Below, piece after piece: positions 8,880 to 17,675 of a DNA stretch of 64,000 nucleotides (within the stretch, counting starts at the first letter, position 1; each line of letters begins with the position of its first letter). The DNA lies in contig DASVWH010000107.1 in NCBI GenBank assembly GCA_036389715.1, forward strand, positions 31,793-95,792, written 5' to 3'. The notes under the pieces are model-generated. The model was not told the origin of the DNA. It saw only the letters and a program-made list of their open reading frames with translations, and made no database searches. Source of the stretch: DASVWH01 sp036389715 (GTDB lineage: Bacteria; Acidobacteriota; Blastocatellia; Pyrinomonadales; Pyrinomonadaceae). The position numbers and the translations under genes are program-made.

Positions 8880-9857
8880 ATGATTAACGGTGACAACACG
8901 AAAGGCTTACCAGCGGCGGGCGAAGCCGGAGCGCGTTCGGACCGGGCGGTGCGAGGGGGCATCGAGCAGGGATTCGGCAGCCGTGCGCTCGGGCGCATCA
9001 TGCTCGCAGACAGAATCTTCCTCTTCAGAAAATCGTTCGTCGGGCTGGCATTGATGCTCGCCTTCGCCGGGCTGGCCCTGGCGCAGGGGATGAGGACGGA
9101 CCGCAGGTCCAGGCTCTCTCTGGAAGATCGAGCGATTCCGGCGGCCGACAGGACTTCCGGCCCCTCTAGCCTGAGAACATACTCGGCTCCGAGCCAGCCG
9201 CTCGGCAACGGCTCGGCCCGCTCCTGGGTGAGCGTGGACGGCCAGGGCAATCCGACGGCCATCGGCGTCAGCTTTAGCGAAGATGCGCTCTCGGGCCTCC
9301 CGGCCGAGCCTCGTCCGGGACAGGAAGGGACGGAATTGACGCTCTTACTGCCGCGCCAGGCCGCGCCCTTCAATCACATCGGGCTCGACTGGAATCCGAA
9401 GGGCCATTCGCCCGCGGGCATCTACGATGTGCCGCACCTGGATTTCCATTTTTACCTGATTACGCCGCAGCAGCGCGAGAGCATCAAGGGCGTCGGCGAC
9501 GACCTGCCGCGGGCGAGCAAGCCTCTGGCGGCCGAGTATCTCCCGGCGGGCTATATCATGCCGCCCGGAACGGTCGTCCCGCGCATGGGAGCGCACCTGA
9601 TTGACGCGCAGTCGGGCGAGCTGCACGGCTCTGCCTTTACGAGGACGTTCCTCTACGGCAGCTACGACGGCAATCTGATTTTTGCCGAGCCGATGATAAC
9701 GAAGTCTTTCCTTGAGACGAAAACGAACGTCACGGAGTTTCTCAAGCTCCCGGCGAAGTACGCGGTCGCGGGCTATTACCCGACGCGGTACAGCATCAAG
9801 TATGACGCGGCGACCAGGGAATACACGGTTGCGCTCGAAGGAATGGTTCGCAGATAA
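8880..9857 (+). CDS. Secreted TTHB210-like (DUF5602) protein
   Basis: The product has 325 residues. A hydrophobic export segment lies at about 50-68 (SFVGLALMLAFAGLALAQ), unusually far from the start. The ATG at 8880 has a clear GGGAGG nine bases upstream; an internal ATG at 9000 would give a conventional signal peptide without so good a ribosome site. The mature part shows the DUF5602/TTHB210 pattern: GNGSARSWVSVDGQGNPTAI, FNHIGLDWNPKGHSPAGIYD, then HLDFHFYLI, with several His residues in the DFHF region. Family members are exported proteins of unknown biochemical role, the namesake being from Thermus. It is a single gene ending at a bidirectional hairpin. Confidence 0.8.
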   Translation: MINGDNTKGLPAAGEAGARSDRAVRGGIEQGFGSRALGRIMLADRIFLFRKSFVGLALMLAFAGLALAQGMRTDRRSRLSLEDRAIPAADRTSGPSSLRTYSAPSQPLGNGSARSWVSVDGQGNPTAIGVSFSEDALSGLPAEPRPGQEGTELTLLLPRQAAPFNHIGLDWNPKGHSPAGIYDVPHLDFHFYLITPQQRESIKGVGDDLPRASKPLAAEYLPAGYIMPPGTVVPRMGAHLIDAQSGELHGSAFTRTFLYGSYDGNLIFAEPMITKSFLETKTNVTEFLKLPAKYAVAGYYPTRYSIKYDAATREYTVALEGMVRR

Positions 9858-9862
9858 AGTTT

Positions 9863-9936
9863 TTTGCACGGGCCGGAGAATGGTTTGCACGGGCCGGAGG
9901 GCTTGCGGAAGTTTGGGCTGACAGAAGTTTGGGCTG
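9863..9936. repeat. Two adjacent short direct duplications
   Basis: TTTGCACGGGCCGGAG occurs at 9863-9878 and 9884-9899 (period 21). Immediately after, GAAGTTTGGGCTG occurs at 9908-9920 and 9924-9936 (period 16). Both lie in the untranslated 3' region of the DUF5602 gene. Confidence 0.8.
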
Positions 9937-9987
9937 GCTTTCGGCGGTGGCCGACTTGGGCGAGGCGGCCGCCGCCGGGGGGCGCAA

Positions 9988-10034
9988 AGAGGGCGTCAAG
10001 GGTTTGAGCAATCAACCTTGAGCGCCCTCTTTGT
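9988..10034. terminator. Bidirectional hairpin terminator
   Basis: AGAGGGCG at 9988-9995 pairs with CGCCCTCT ending at 10030. Further pairing of CAAGG with CCTTG lies inside. A T-rich stretch follows on the plus strand and TTTGCG on the minus strand. It separates the convergent DUF5602 and nucleotidase genes. Confidence 0.75.
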
Positions 10035-10065
10035 CTGTCTGCGCGCCGACTCGGCTTACTGCGGC

Positions 10066-11751
10066 TTACTGCGGCAGGAGACGCCAGTTATTGGTCGGCT
10101 CGGCCGGGATGCGCTTGTGCCGCTCGACCCAGTCTATGATGAGGTCGCGTATCTCCTCGCTGGAGCGTGAGACGACCGCAGCGTCTTTGTACATCGTGTA
10201 GCCGCCGCCGCCGTTGACGCGATAGTTATTGACGGCCAGCTTGAGCTTCTGCGCGGGGTCGAGCGGCTTGCCTTGAAAGCGCAGGTTCTCGATTCGCTGG
10301 CCAATGGGCTTTGTGATGTCCAGGTCATAGGTCACGCCTTCGGCGATATCGAAGTTAAAAGCCGGAATCTTTTCGTCAACCAGGTCGGACGGGCGCTTGT
10401 TGGGCACGTAGGCGAGAAAATATTTGGCCGAGTGTTCGAGCGCGTCCTTGAGCTGTGCCCCCGTGACTTCGAGCACGACCAGCGTGTTCTCGTAGACGTA
10501 GAGCCCGGCGATGTCGCGCACCGTCACAGGGCCCTTGGCGATACGCGCCTGCTGGTTGAAATTCGCCGCCATCGAAACGTCCGCCTTGCCCGCCTCCAAC
10601 TGCACGCGCTGAATCAGGTCCAGAATGGCCGTATCGTGAAAGCGCGCGTCCTGGGCCGTCAGGTCGGCGTCCGATTCGCCGATGACGCGTCCGAGCCAGC
10701 TCTGAGTCTCGCGGTCGTAGGGCTCGGCGAGCCTGGCTATCTCCTCGTCCGGTTTGACGGAATCATCCGTCGGGATGGTCCGCGCCGACTTGGCGACCAC
10801 GCGCCAGCGAGCGCCCGCCCCGCCTTCGGCCTTTTCCAGGTAAACGTCAACGCGCGCCAGGTGTCGTCCCCAGTAGTTGGCCTGAGCAAGGAGCACGCCG
10901 TTGATTAAGAGGTCGGGCACTTCGCGGTGCGTGTGGCCCATCAGGATCACGTCCACGCCGGGCACTTGCTCTGCAATCCGAACGGCCGCGTTCTCGTTGG
11001 CGACATTGCCTGGAAAGGCTTCGCCTGTGCGCAAATCCTCTTCGAGCCCCATGTGCATGGCGATGACGACGAGGTCAACGCGCTCTTTCGCGCGCAGCAC
11101 GCCGACCCACCGGCGGGCTTCGCCGACCGTTTCGCGGAATTCCAGCCCGGCATAATTCTGCGCGTTCTCCCAGTTCGGAATGCCTGGCGTCGTCAGGCCG
11201 AGGATGCCGACGCGGACGCCGTTCACTTCCTTGACCAGGTAGGGCTCGTAGGCCGTCCGGTTCGTGCCCTTGCGGTAGGTGTTGGCCGAGAGCCAGGGAA
11301 ACTTCGCCTCGCCGCGCGCCTTCTCCAACACCTGAAGGCCGAAGTTGTACTCGTGATTGCCGATGGCCATCGCGTCATAGTGAAGCGCGTTCATCGCGAG
11401 CATCATCGGGTCGGGCGGGCGATTGTTCTTCCGGTTGTGATAGTACTCTAGCGGCGTGCCCTGAATCGTGTCGCCCGAATCGAGCAGGAGCAGGTTCGGG
11501 TTATCCTTGCGCGCGCGCTTAACCAGGGTTGCAATCTTGGCAAGGCCGCGATTGTCCGCCTTGTTCGTGTAGTAATCTACGGGGAGAATATTGCCGTGCA
11601 GGTCCGTCGTCGAAAGAATCGTGACCTGCGCGCGCAGGGGAGGGTTCGCGGCATTCCCGGCCGGGGTCGAGACCATTAGGGCGAGCGCCAGCGCCAGGCC
11701 CGGCGGCAGAATTAGAGCGAAAGACCTTTTAATCCTCATCCTGTTATTCAT
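10066..11751 (-). CDS. Periplasmic 5'-nucleotidase / 2',3'-cyclic phosphodiesterase family metallophosphatase
   Basis: The 561-residue exported enzyme should hydrolyse nucleotides or cyclic nucleotides with two metal ions. A signal peptide covers about 1-35. The metallophosphatase domain shows TTDLHGN, LLLDSGDTIQGTPLEYY, AIGNHEYNFG and LMGHTHREVP; the C-terminal 5'-nucleotidase domain shows VNNYRVNGGGGYTMY. This is the UshA/CpdB domain order; the exact substrate cannot be read from sequence. AAGGAG lies directly against the first ATG (11751), and an ATG four codons later has 12-base spacing, so the start may be either. It follows the GT39 gene by 47 bases and is probably the last gene of that transcript. 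Confidence 0.9.
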   Translation of the reverse strand: MNNRMRIKRSFALILPPGLALALALMVSTPAGNAANPPLRAQVTILSTTDLHGNILPVDYYTNKADNRGLAKIATLVKRARKDNPNLLLLDSGDTIQGTPLEYYHNRKNNRPPDPMMLAMNALHYDAMAIGNHEYNFGLQVLEKARGEAKFPWLSANTYRKGTNRTAYEPYLVKEVNGVRVGILGLTTPGIPNWENAQNYAGLEFRETVGEARRWVGVLRAKERVDLVVIAMHMGLEEDLRTGEAFPGNVANENAAVRIAEQVPGVDVILMGHTHREVPDLLINGVLLAQANYWGRHLARVDVYLEKAEGGAGARWRVVAKSARTIPTDDSVKPDEEIARLAEPYDRETQSWLGRVIGESDADLTAQDARFHDTAILDLIQRVQLEAGKADVSMAANFNQQARIAKGPVTVRDIAGLYVYENTLVVLEVTGAQLKDALEHSAKYFLAYVPNKRPSDLVDEKIPAFNFDIAEGVTYDLDITKPIGQRIENLRFQGKPLDPAQKLKLAVNNYRVNGGGGYTMYKDAAVVSRSSEEIRDLIIDWVERHKRIPAEPTNNWRLLPQ

Positions 11752-11798
11752 CTCCTTAGGCGAAGGGTGGCGGCCTTCGGGGCCGGGCTTAGAGAGGC

Positions 11799-13463
11799 TC
11801 AGCGAGCGGCATAAACTTCGGCGGCAATCGCGCCTTCGACCGGAACTTCGTAGACCTTCTCGAACCGCTCACGGACCAGCTTAATCTTCTCCTGATTCTC
11901 GAAATAGACGCGCCCGCGCTGGACGATGATAAAGGTCGGCCCGGAGATTTGCGCCGGGTCGAAATCCCTTGCCGAGAGCACGCGCGAGGCCAGGTCCGCA
12001 CGGCCGAACTTTTGCAGGTAGTAGCGAAAGACGCCGGGCGTCTCGCCCGCAATCGCAGAGCCCTGCGGCGCGCGGGCGCAGACCAAACCGATGGCCTCGC
12101 GCAGGCCGTCGTCGTAAAACTCGTCGTGCGGAAAGAAATAGCCGACCCGGCCGCCCCCCAGCGCGTTCGTGTAAGTCGCGTAGTGCGGGCAGTTAGCGTA
12201 GGCCGTCCAGGCCGGAAAGGCCAGGAAGAGGAGCATTGCGGCGGCGCTCATCCAGCGCAGCGCGCGCTCCTCGCCTCCCGTCTTAAAGAGCGCCGCGGCC
12301 CACCCGATGAGCGCCGTGATGCCGACGGCCGCGATCATGTAGACGAACGGCATCAGGCTCAGCGTGTAGCGCAGCCACTTCGCGCCGATCAGCGAGTAGG
12401 GGACTATCCAGAGCAGGAACATCAGGAGCAGGAAGGCGTGGCCCGGATGCCGCCAGCCGCGGACGCAGCGCACCAGCCCCGCGATAAACGCCGCGAGCAC
12501 CGGCAGCGGCACTTTAATCAACAGAAAGAGCGCGTAGAAGTAAGGCGGAGTTCCCCAGAAGGGCGTGCTCGACATCGTGTTCTTGTAGAGATGATCGCCC
12601 ATCAGGTAGCCCGTATGCGTCAGCAGCTGCTCGCTCGTGTAAGCGTTCAGGTAGGCCCAGGTTTGCGGGAGGAGGACGGCCGGGTTGGCCAGCAGAAACG
12701 CGACCGCTCCCATCACGTAAAAGGCGAGCGGCGTCCGGCCGGAAGGCTCGCCGGGCTCGCGCCTGCGCACGCGAAAGTAGTGATGATAGAGCGCGTTTAA
12801 GCCGACGTAGTGCGGGAAATACTTAGAGGCCAGCATCAGCCCGAAGGACGCGCCGCTCAGGATATAGTTGCGCCGCTTACCCGCGCGGTCGTGCCCGCCG
12901 AGCTGCTTGGCGCGGACGTAAAAGTAGAAGGCGAAGAGCATGAAGAAGACCAGCAGCGTGTCTTCCTTGGCGATGCGGTTATAGGTGATGGCGTTGATGC
13001 CGAACGTCCAGAGCGCGGCGGCCAGGAGCCCCGTCCGGCGGTCGAAGAAGGCCATCGTCAGCAGAAAGAGCGGGACGGCCGTCAGCGCGCCGAACAGGAT
13101 GTTGGGGAACCTGAGCGCGGCTTCGTCGCTGATGGGACGAGCCTGGCCGTTGCCGCCGCTGTTCCAGGCCCGCTGCGCCTCCAGCGAGACGAACATCAGG
13201 GCCTTCATCAACATCGGGTGCTCTGCGTTGGGCGTGATGTCGCCGCGCGCGTAAGCCTGCACGGCCTCTATCTTGTTGATCTCGTCTTCGGCGAAGCCGA
13301 TGCGCTCGATGCCGTTTAAGCGCAGGCCGAAGCCGAGCAGCACCAGCGCCGCCAGCGCCAGGATAATGCCCCGCTCACGCGTCACGGAGAAGCGGTGCGG
13401 CATCGCTTTCGGCGAAGCAATCGCTTCGCTTCCGACAGAATCTATTTCGACAGAATGCGACAA
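11799..13463 (-). CDS. Glycosyltransferase family 39 (ArnT/PMT-like) membrane protein
   Basis: The 554-residue polytopic protein resembles dolichol/undecaprenyl-phosphate-sugar-using transferases. A first membrane span (about 31-47) is followed by an acidic motif in the first periplasmic loop (GFAEDEINKIEA), the expected catalytic or metal site. About ten further hydrophobic segments follow, and a soluble C-terminal part begins near residue 440. It should move a lipid-linked sugar onto a lipid or protein on the outer face of the inner membrane. The start is TTG at 13463 with GAAGGTGA upstream; an ATG at 13403 is the alternative. The neighbouring flippase-like gene fits envelope glycan or lipid work. 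Confidence 0.85.
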   Translation of the reverse strand: MSHSVEIDSVGSEAIASPKAMPHRFSVTRERGIILALAALVLLGFGLRLNGIERIGFAEDEINKIEAVQAYARGDITPNAEHPMLMKALMFVSLEAQRAWNSGGNGQARPISDEAALRFPNILFGALTAVPLFLLTMAFFDRRTGLLAAALWTFGINAITYNRIAKEDTLLVFFMLFAFYFYVRAKQLGGHDRAGKRRNYILSGASFGLMLASKYFPHYVGLNALYHHYFRVRRREPGEPSGRTPLAFYVMGAVAFLLANPAVLLPQTWAYLNAYTSEQLLTHTGYLMGDHLYKNTMSSTPFWGTPPYFYALFLLIKVPLPVLAAFIAGLVRCVRGWRHPGHAFLLLMFLLWIVPYSLIGAKWLRYTLSLMPFVYMIAAVGITALIGWAAALFKTGGEERALRWMSAAAMLLFLAFPAWTAYANCPHYATYTNALGGGRVGYFFPHDEFYDDGLREAIGLVCARAPQGSAIAGETPGVFRYYLQKFGRADLASRVLSARDFDPAQISGPTFIIVQRGRVYFENQEKIKLVRERFEKVYEVPVEGAIAAEVYAAR

Positions 13464-13503
13464 TAAATCACCTTCGGCAAATTTAGAGAGCTCAACGATT
13501 GAC

Positions 13504-14589
13504 TCAACCGGACTCGCCCGCGGGCTCAGGCCCGATCCCCAGTTCGTTTGCGACTACCGCTTCCGACTCTTCCGTAACGGCCTGCGCCGAGAGGCCGCGC
13601 GGGATCAGAAAGGCCACGCCGAGCGCCGTCCAGCAGATGATGCGCGCCTTGCGGATGATGGCCAGCGCCGTGCCCGTGTCCTTGCCGAACTTCAAAACCT
13701 TCGTCACCCAGCCCGACCCGGCCTCGTCAACCCCCGCGCGGAACGGCACGAACTTGAAGACCACGTTGATGATCCGGTTGACGGATTCGAGCACGTAGGC
13801 GGCCAGGAAGGTCACGTCGTGGCTGATGAAGGAGAGCGTGACGTAAACCTCCAGCACGCCCGCCAGGTGAAAGGAAACCTCCAGCAGCATAATCAAAGCG
13901 CACCGCGCCCTGTGCCGCGAGTAGAAATTGTAGACGGTATCCTCGACGGCGTTCGTGTTCTCGCGCTGCTTCTCTTTGAGAAAGCGCTGGCCCAGGCGAT
14001 TGCGGCGCAGGCGCTCGAAGGCGGCGCTCAGAAATCGCCAGCGCAGGCGAAAGACTATGAAGCCGAAGATGATGATGGCGACGACTACGCCGAGCGAGAT
14101 GAGGCTCATCAATCGCAGGCCGTGCGTCAGCGGAAAGCTCAGCAGCAGGCAGACGATGCCGGAAAAGATGAAGAGGGCGACCGACAGGCTGTAGAAGAGG
14201 TTCTGGACGGCCAGCGCCGAGACGGCGACCAGCAGCGGCACGCGGTCGCGGACCAGCGCGGCCTTCGTCGGCTCGCTAGCGACCAGGCCGAGCGGCGTCA
14301 GGTTGCCCATCGCGTCGCCGACGACGTAGGCGCGGAAGGCATCCCGAAAGCGCAGGCGATGCCGCTCTTCAAAGCAGAGCATCCAGCCGAGCGTGCGCAC
14401 GACGTAGCGGATGGCGGAGATGGCCAGAATCAGGAGAAAGCCCGCGCCCAGTTTCCTGAACTCCGCGGCGATTTTCGCGGGCCCCGTGCTCTGTATCAGG
14501 TAGACGAAGAGCAGGAGCCCGACGACGGCGAAGAGCATTCCGAGCGGAGTAAATCTCCCGGCCCTTTTTTTATCTGCGGTCTGATTCAT
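13504..14589 (-). CDS. LPG-synthase transmembrane-region-like flippase
   Basis: The 361-residue membrane protein has about seven to eight hydrophobic helices and the PF03706 pattern (YVVGDAMGNLTPLG, then EPTKAALVRDRVP; later FKFVPFRAGVDEAGSGW). The family corresponds to the flippase half of MprF and to stand-alone lipid or polyprenyl-linked substrate translocators. It is the first gene of a minus-strand run with GT39 (40 bases) and the nucleotidase, so it may move the lipid carrier used by the glycosyltransferase; that link is inference. ATG at 14589, with only a weak ribosome site. Confidence 0.85.
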   Translation of the reverse strand: MNQTADKKRAGRFTPLGMLFAVVGLLLFVYLIQSTGPAKIAAEFRKLGAGFLLILAISAIRYVVRTLGWMLCFEERHRLRFRDAFRAYVVGDAMGNLTPLGLVASEPTKAALVRDRVPLLVAVSALAVQNLFYSLSVALFIFSGIVCLLLSFPLTHGLRLMSLISLGVVVAIIIFGFIVFRLRWRFLSAAFERLRRNRLGQRFLKEKQRENTNAVEDTVYNFYSRHRARCALIMLLEVSFHLAGVLEVYVTLSFISHDVTFLAAYVLESVNRIINVVFKFVPFRAGVDEAGSGWVTKVLKFGKDTGTALAIIRKARIICWTALGVAFLIPRGLSAQAVTEESEAVVANELGIGPEPAGESG

Positions 14590-15010
14590 GCCGTCCCGTT
14601 TAATCTAGGCCCAGCGGTCAGTAGTCTTCTTAGTAGTCTTCAAATGTCCGGCCGAGCGAGAATGGAGCAAGATACGGTATCGGGCCCGGAAGCTCAACCC
14701 GGCAACCGGCGTGCCCGGCTGCCATTGTGCGTGAAAGCGGCGGTTTGCGAAAGCGGTGCGCCCCTGTCCCGCAATATTGAGCCGACAAATGTCGGACCCG
14801 GCGTCGCTCATTCTAGGGAACGCAAACTGAAGAAGGCAAAAGGCGCTGGGCAAACGCAGCGGGCCGTGCCGTCAACTTTGCCCCGGATTCCGGGCCCGGG
14901 ACGAGCCCGCGCCTCCGGCTTTTAGCGGCCTGCACTTTTGCCTTTACCCTGTGCCTTGATTATGATGCTCCGAGTAAACATTCAACCAAATTCACCAGAG
15001 CCGGAGTGAG
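14590..15010. other. Divergent intergenic region
   Basis: These 421 bases separate the minus-strand flippase gene from the plus-strand acyl-CoA dehydrogenase. Open frames here show no recognisable family and no ribosome site. TAGTCTTC occurs twice near 14622-14641. Promoters for both directions are expected, but no clear pair of boxes was found. Confidence 0.5.
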
Positions 15011-16204
15011 ATGAGCCAAACGAGCATTGAGCAACAGGCCGGGCGACCGCTGACGGCGCTCTCCGAAGACGAAGAGATGTTTCGCGCCAGCGTGCGCGAG
15101 TTTGCCCAGGGCGAACTCGCGCCCCGCGTCGAGCGAATGGATGAAGAGGGCAAGCTCGACCCGGCGCTCGTCAAACAGTGCTTCGAGCTTGGCCTGATGG
15201 GCATCGAGACGCCCGAAGAATATGGCGGCGCGGGCGCGTCCTTCTTCACGGCGATTATCGGCGTCGAGGAACTCTCGCGCGTTGACGCCTCGGTCGGCGT
15301 CTTCGTAGACGTGCAGAACACGCTGGTCAATAACGCTCTGCTGCGCTGGGGAAATCCTGAACAGAAGAAAAGGTATCTCTCGCGGCTGGCCGCGGAGAGC
15401 GTCGGCGCTTACGCCCTGAGCGAAGCCGGTTCGGGCTCGGACGCCTTCGCTCTCGCCACGCGCGCCGTTGACCGTGGCGACCACTACGTGCTCGACGGGC
15501 GCAAGCTCTGGATCACGAACGGCAACGAGGCCGAAATCTTCATCGTCTTCGCCAACGCCAACCCGCCCGAGGGCTATCGCGGCATCACGGCCTTCATCGT
15601 CGAGAAGGGTTTCGAGGGATTCTCCGTCGGCAAGAAGGAGAACAAGCTCGGCATCCGCGCCTCCTCGACGACCGAGATCATCATGGAAGACTGCCGCGTG
15701 CCCAAGGAGAACGTGCTTGGCGAAGTGGGCAAAGGCTACAAGGTCTCCATCGAGACGCTCAACGAGGGGCGCATCGGCATCGGCGCGCAGATGATCGGCA
15801 TCGCCACGGGCGCGCTCGAAGCCGCGCTCCGCTACACGACCGAGCGGGAGCAGTTCGGCCGCAGCATCAATGAATTTCAGGGCGTGCAATTCCAGCTCGC
15901 CGAAATGGCCACCGAGCTGGAAGCCGCGCGCCTGATGGTCTACAACGCCGCCCGGCTCAAGGACGCGCATCTGCCCTTCGTCAAAGAGGCGGCGATGGCC
16001 AAGCTCTCATCCTCGCGCGCCGCCGAGCGCATCAGCTCAAAGGCCATCGAACTCTACGGCGGCTACGGCTTCGTCAAGGATTACCCGGTCGAAAAATTCT
16101 GGCGCGACTCGAAGATCGGCGCGATCTACGAGGGCACTTCCAACATGCAGTTGCAGACGATCGCCAAGCTCATCATCAGCGGCAAGCAGCCGCGCGTGCA
16201 ATGA
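15011..16204 (+). CDS. Acyl-CoA dehydrogenase (short/branched-chain type)
   Basis: The 397-residue flavoenzyme oxidises acyl-CoA to the 2,3-enoyl-CoA. Visible are the acidic N-terminal helix, the FAD/substrate block [31 protein letters not shown], the ERE/QFG pattern ([19 protein letters not shown]), and the C-terminal [17 protein letters not shown]. Glu near residue 374 in IYEGT is the expected catalytic base. Overall it is closest to short/branched-chain enzymes of isoleucine and valine breakdown, which suits the 2-oxoacid dehydrogenase E1 encoded 1.7 kb downstream on the same strand. A good GGAGTGAG precedes the ATG. It is followed by a GTG-started gene after 14 bases. Confidence 0.93.
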   Translation: MSQTSIEQQAGRPLTALSEDEEMFRASVREFAQGELAPRVERMDEEGKLDPALVKQCFELGLMGIETPEEYGGAGASFFTAIIGVEELSRVDASVGVFVDVQNTLVNNALLRWGNPEQKKRYLSRLAAESVGAYALSEAGSGSDAFALATRAVDRGDHYVLDGRKLWITNGNEAEIFIVFANANPPEGYRGITAFIVEKGFEGFSVGKKENKLGIRASSTTEIIMEDCRVPKENVLGEVGKGYKVSIETLNEGRIGIGAQMIGIATGALEAALRYTTEREQFGRSINEFQGVQFQLAEMATELEAARLMVYNAARLKDAHLPFVKEAAMAKLSSSRAAERISSKAIELYGGYGFVKDYPVEKFWRDSKIGAIYEGTSNMQLQTIAKLIISGKQPRVQ

Positions 16205-16218
16205 GACGCTGAAGAATC

Positions 16219-16728
16219 GTGAACGCCGACGAGATCAAGAGCTATTTGAAAGAACTGAATGACGAGCTGTGCGCCGTGAACATCAAAGGCGAGGTCTGTC
16301 ACTATGGTGGTGCGGTGATGTGCCTGGCCTATAATGCACGCCCGGCGACGAAAGACGTTGACGCCGTCTTTGAACCCGTGCGACATATCAGAAGGGCCGC
16401 CGGACGCATCGCCCAAGCGCATGGGCTGCGCAAAGACTGGCTCAACTACGCCGTTAAAATGTTTCTCGTGCCACATGAACGGCGTATCCTGTTCGACATG
16501 TCGCACCTTAAGGTCTACATCCCGCCGCCGGAATACTTGCTGGCGATGAAGACGCTGGCGGCCAGGGCCAATACAGATGACCGCGGTGACATCGAACTGC
16601 TGGTTGATAAGCTGACCTTGCAGAACGCAGGGCAGGTGATGGAAATAGTCAAGCACTATTACCCTCACCGGCAGGTCAAACCGGCGACGCAGATTTTCCT
16701 CGATGAAATTTTTGAGCGACGACAGTGA
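16219..16728 (+). CDS. DUF6036-like nucleotidyltransferase-fold protein (AbiEii/MNT relative)
   Basis: The 169-residue protein begins with GTG. It shows a nucleotidyltransferase-type site: CHYGGAVMCLAYNARPATKD followed by VDAVFE, giving a GG motif and a D-x-D pair (about residues 29-48). Later VYIPPPEYLLAMKTLAARA and DIELLVDKL follow, typical of DUF6036/AbiEii proteins. Some relatives are toxins that modify tRNA or other targets; others are uncharacterised. The stop overlaps the start of the next small gene (GTGA at 16725-16728), showing translational coupling. Whether the pair is a toxin-antitoxin module is inference; the gene sits inside what looks like a metabolic operon. Confidence 0.75.
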   Translation: MNADEIKSYLKELNDELCAVNIKGEVCHYGGAVMCLAYNARPATKDVDAVFEPVRHIRRAAGRIAQAHGLRKDWLNYAVKMFLVPHERRILFDMSHLKVYIPPPEYLLAMKTLAARANTDDRGDIELLVDKLTLQNAGQVMEIVKHYYPHRQVKPATQIFLDEIFERRQ

Positions 16729-17078
16729 TTACGCTGAAAGAGACAAAGCAACAGATCGAAAGGGAGCCGCAGCACTGGTGCGTCCACTTGATGGATTTCG
16801 TTGACGACTTCCGTTACTACAAAGACTTGCGCGCCCTCTCCGAGCCGTTTTCTCCCGGCGAACGCAGGACGGATGCGCTGCTCGCTTCGACCGCCGAAGC
16901 CTTGTGCGACGAATTGGGTCTCGCGCCTCCGCCCTGGTTGGCCGAGATACCCGAATGTGAGCAGCCTTATTTCGTCGGCGACCTTGAAAATCTAAAAGCA
17001 ATTTCTATCGTTGAGAGCCCCCTGCGCTTTCGCATTCGGAAGATATTCGTGCTGGAAAATTTCCTGAGTCGTGTTTAG
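16725..17078 (+). CDS. Small protein coupled to the nucleotidyltransferase gene
   Basis: The 117-residue product starts at GTG 16725, overlapping the preceding stop. Visible features are CVHLMDFVDDFRYY near the N-terminus and a Cys/Pro-rich middle (APPPWLAEIPECEQPYF). It has no membrane segment or DNA-binding motif that I recognise. The end is basic (RFRIRKIFVLENFLSRV). Its coupling to the DUF6036 gene suggests it acts with that protein, perhaps as the antitoxin or partner. I do not recognise a named family. Confidence 0.65.
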   Translation: MITLKETKQQIEREPQHWCVHLMDFVDDFRYYKDLRALSEPFSPGERRTDALLASTAEALCDELGLAPPPWLAEIPECEQPYFVGDLENLKAISIVESPLRFRIRKIFVLENFLSRV

Positions 17079-17089
17079 GGGCGGCTCGA

Positions 17090-17425
17090 ATGGACGGAAT
17101 GAAGATGGCCACATCGCGGATCGAGACATTCAAGCAGATGCTGGAAAGCGACCCGGAAAATACGCTCGTGCGGTTCGGGCTGGCCAACGAGTATTTGAAG
17201 GCCGGGCAGTACGAAGAGGCCATCGCCGCGCTCAACGATTACTTGCAGCGGGCCGACGACGAAGGCGCGGCGTTCGGGATGCTGGCGCGGGCGCTTGAAA
17301 AGACGGGCAGGCCGGAGGAAGCGCGCGAGGCTTACCTGCGCGGCATCGAGGCCGCACAATTGCACGGGCATCCCTCGATGGCGGAAGATTACCGGATGAC
17401 GCTTGAGACGGATTACGAAGATTGA
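17090..17425 (+). CDS. Small TPR protein
   Basis: The product has 111 residues with about two to three tetratricopeptide repeats: DPENTLVRFGLANEYLKAGQ, YEEAIAALNDYLQ, then GMLARALEKTGRPEEAREAY. Such short soluble TPR proteins act as docking adaptors. Starts at 17090, 17099 and 17105 are all possible; none has a strong ribosome site. It lies 11 bases after the previous stop and 43 before hicB, so it belongs to the same transcript. The partner is unknown. Confidence 0.8.
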   Translation: MDGMKMATSRIETFKQMLESDPENTLVRFGLANEYLKAGQYEEAIAALNDYLQRADDEGAAFGMLARALEKTGRPEEAREAYLRGIEAAQLHGHPSMAEDYRMTLETDYED

Positions 17426-17468
17426 TGCTGATGGCTTTGCGAGGCATCCTGACAGGATGAGGGTGAGC

Positions 17469-17675
17469 ATGGACGAACTGATATTCCTTGTTGAGGAAGC
17501 GCCGGAGGGCGGGTTCACGGCGCGCGCGCTGGGAGCTTCGGTCTTCACGGAGGCAGATGATTTAGCAAGTCTTCGTGAGCAGGTGCGCGATGCTGTCCGC
17601 TGCCACTTCGATGAAGGAGAAGGCCCCGGAATCATTCGTCTTCACTTCGTGCGTGAAGAAGTGATCGCAGCATGA
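17469..17675 (+). CDS. hicB: HicB-like antitoxin
   Basis: The 68-residue protein MDELIFLVEEAPEGGFTARA has the short HicB partial RNase-H-like fold: an N-terminal strand, GGFTARALGASVFTEADDL, and REQVRDAVRCHFDEGEGP. It should neutralise HicA and may bind its own operator. The ATG at 17469 is preferred because GAGGGTGAGC lies just upstream; longer readings from 17403 or 17457 would overlap the preceding gene end or lack a site. Its stop overlaps the hicA start as ATGA (17672-17675). Short proteins of this kind are sometimes named 2-oxoisovalerate dehydrogenase in databases, perhaps because they neighbour E1 genes as here. Confidence 0.75.
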   Translation: MDELIFLVEEAPEGGFTARALGASVFTEADDLASLREQVRDAVRCHFDEGEGPGIIRLHFVREEVIAA

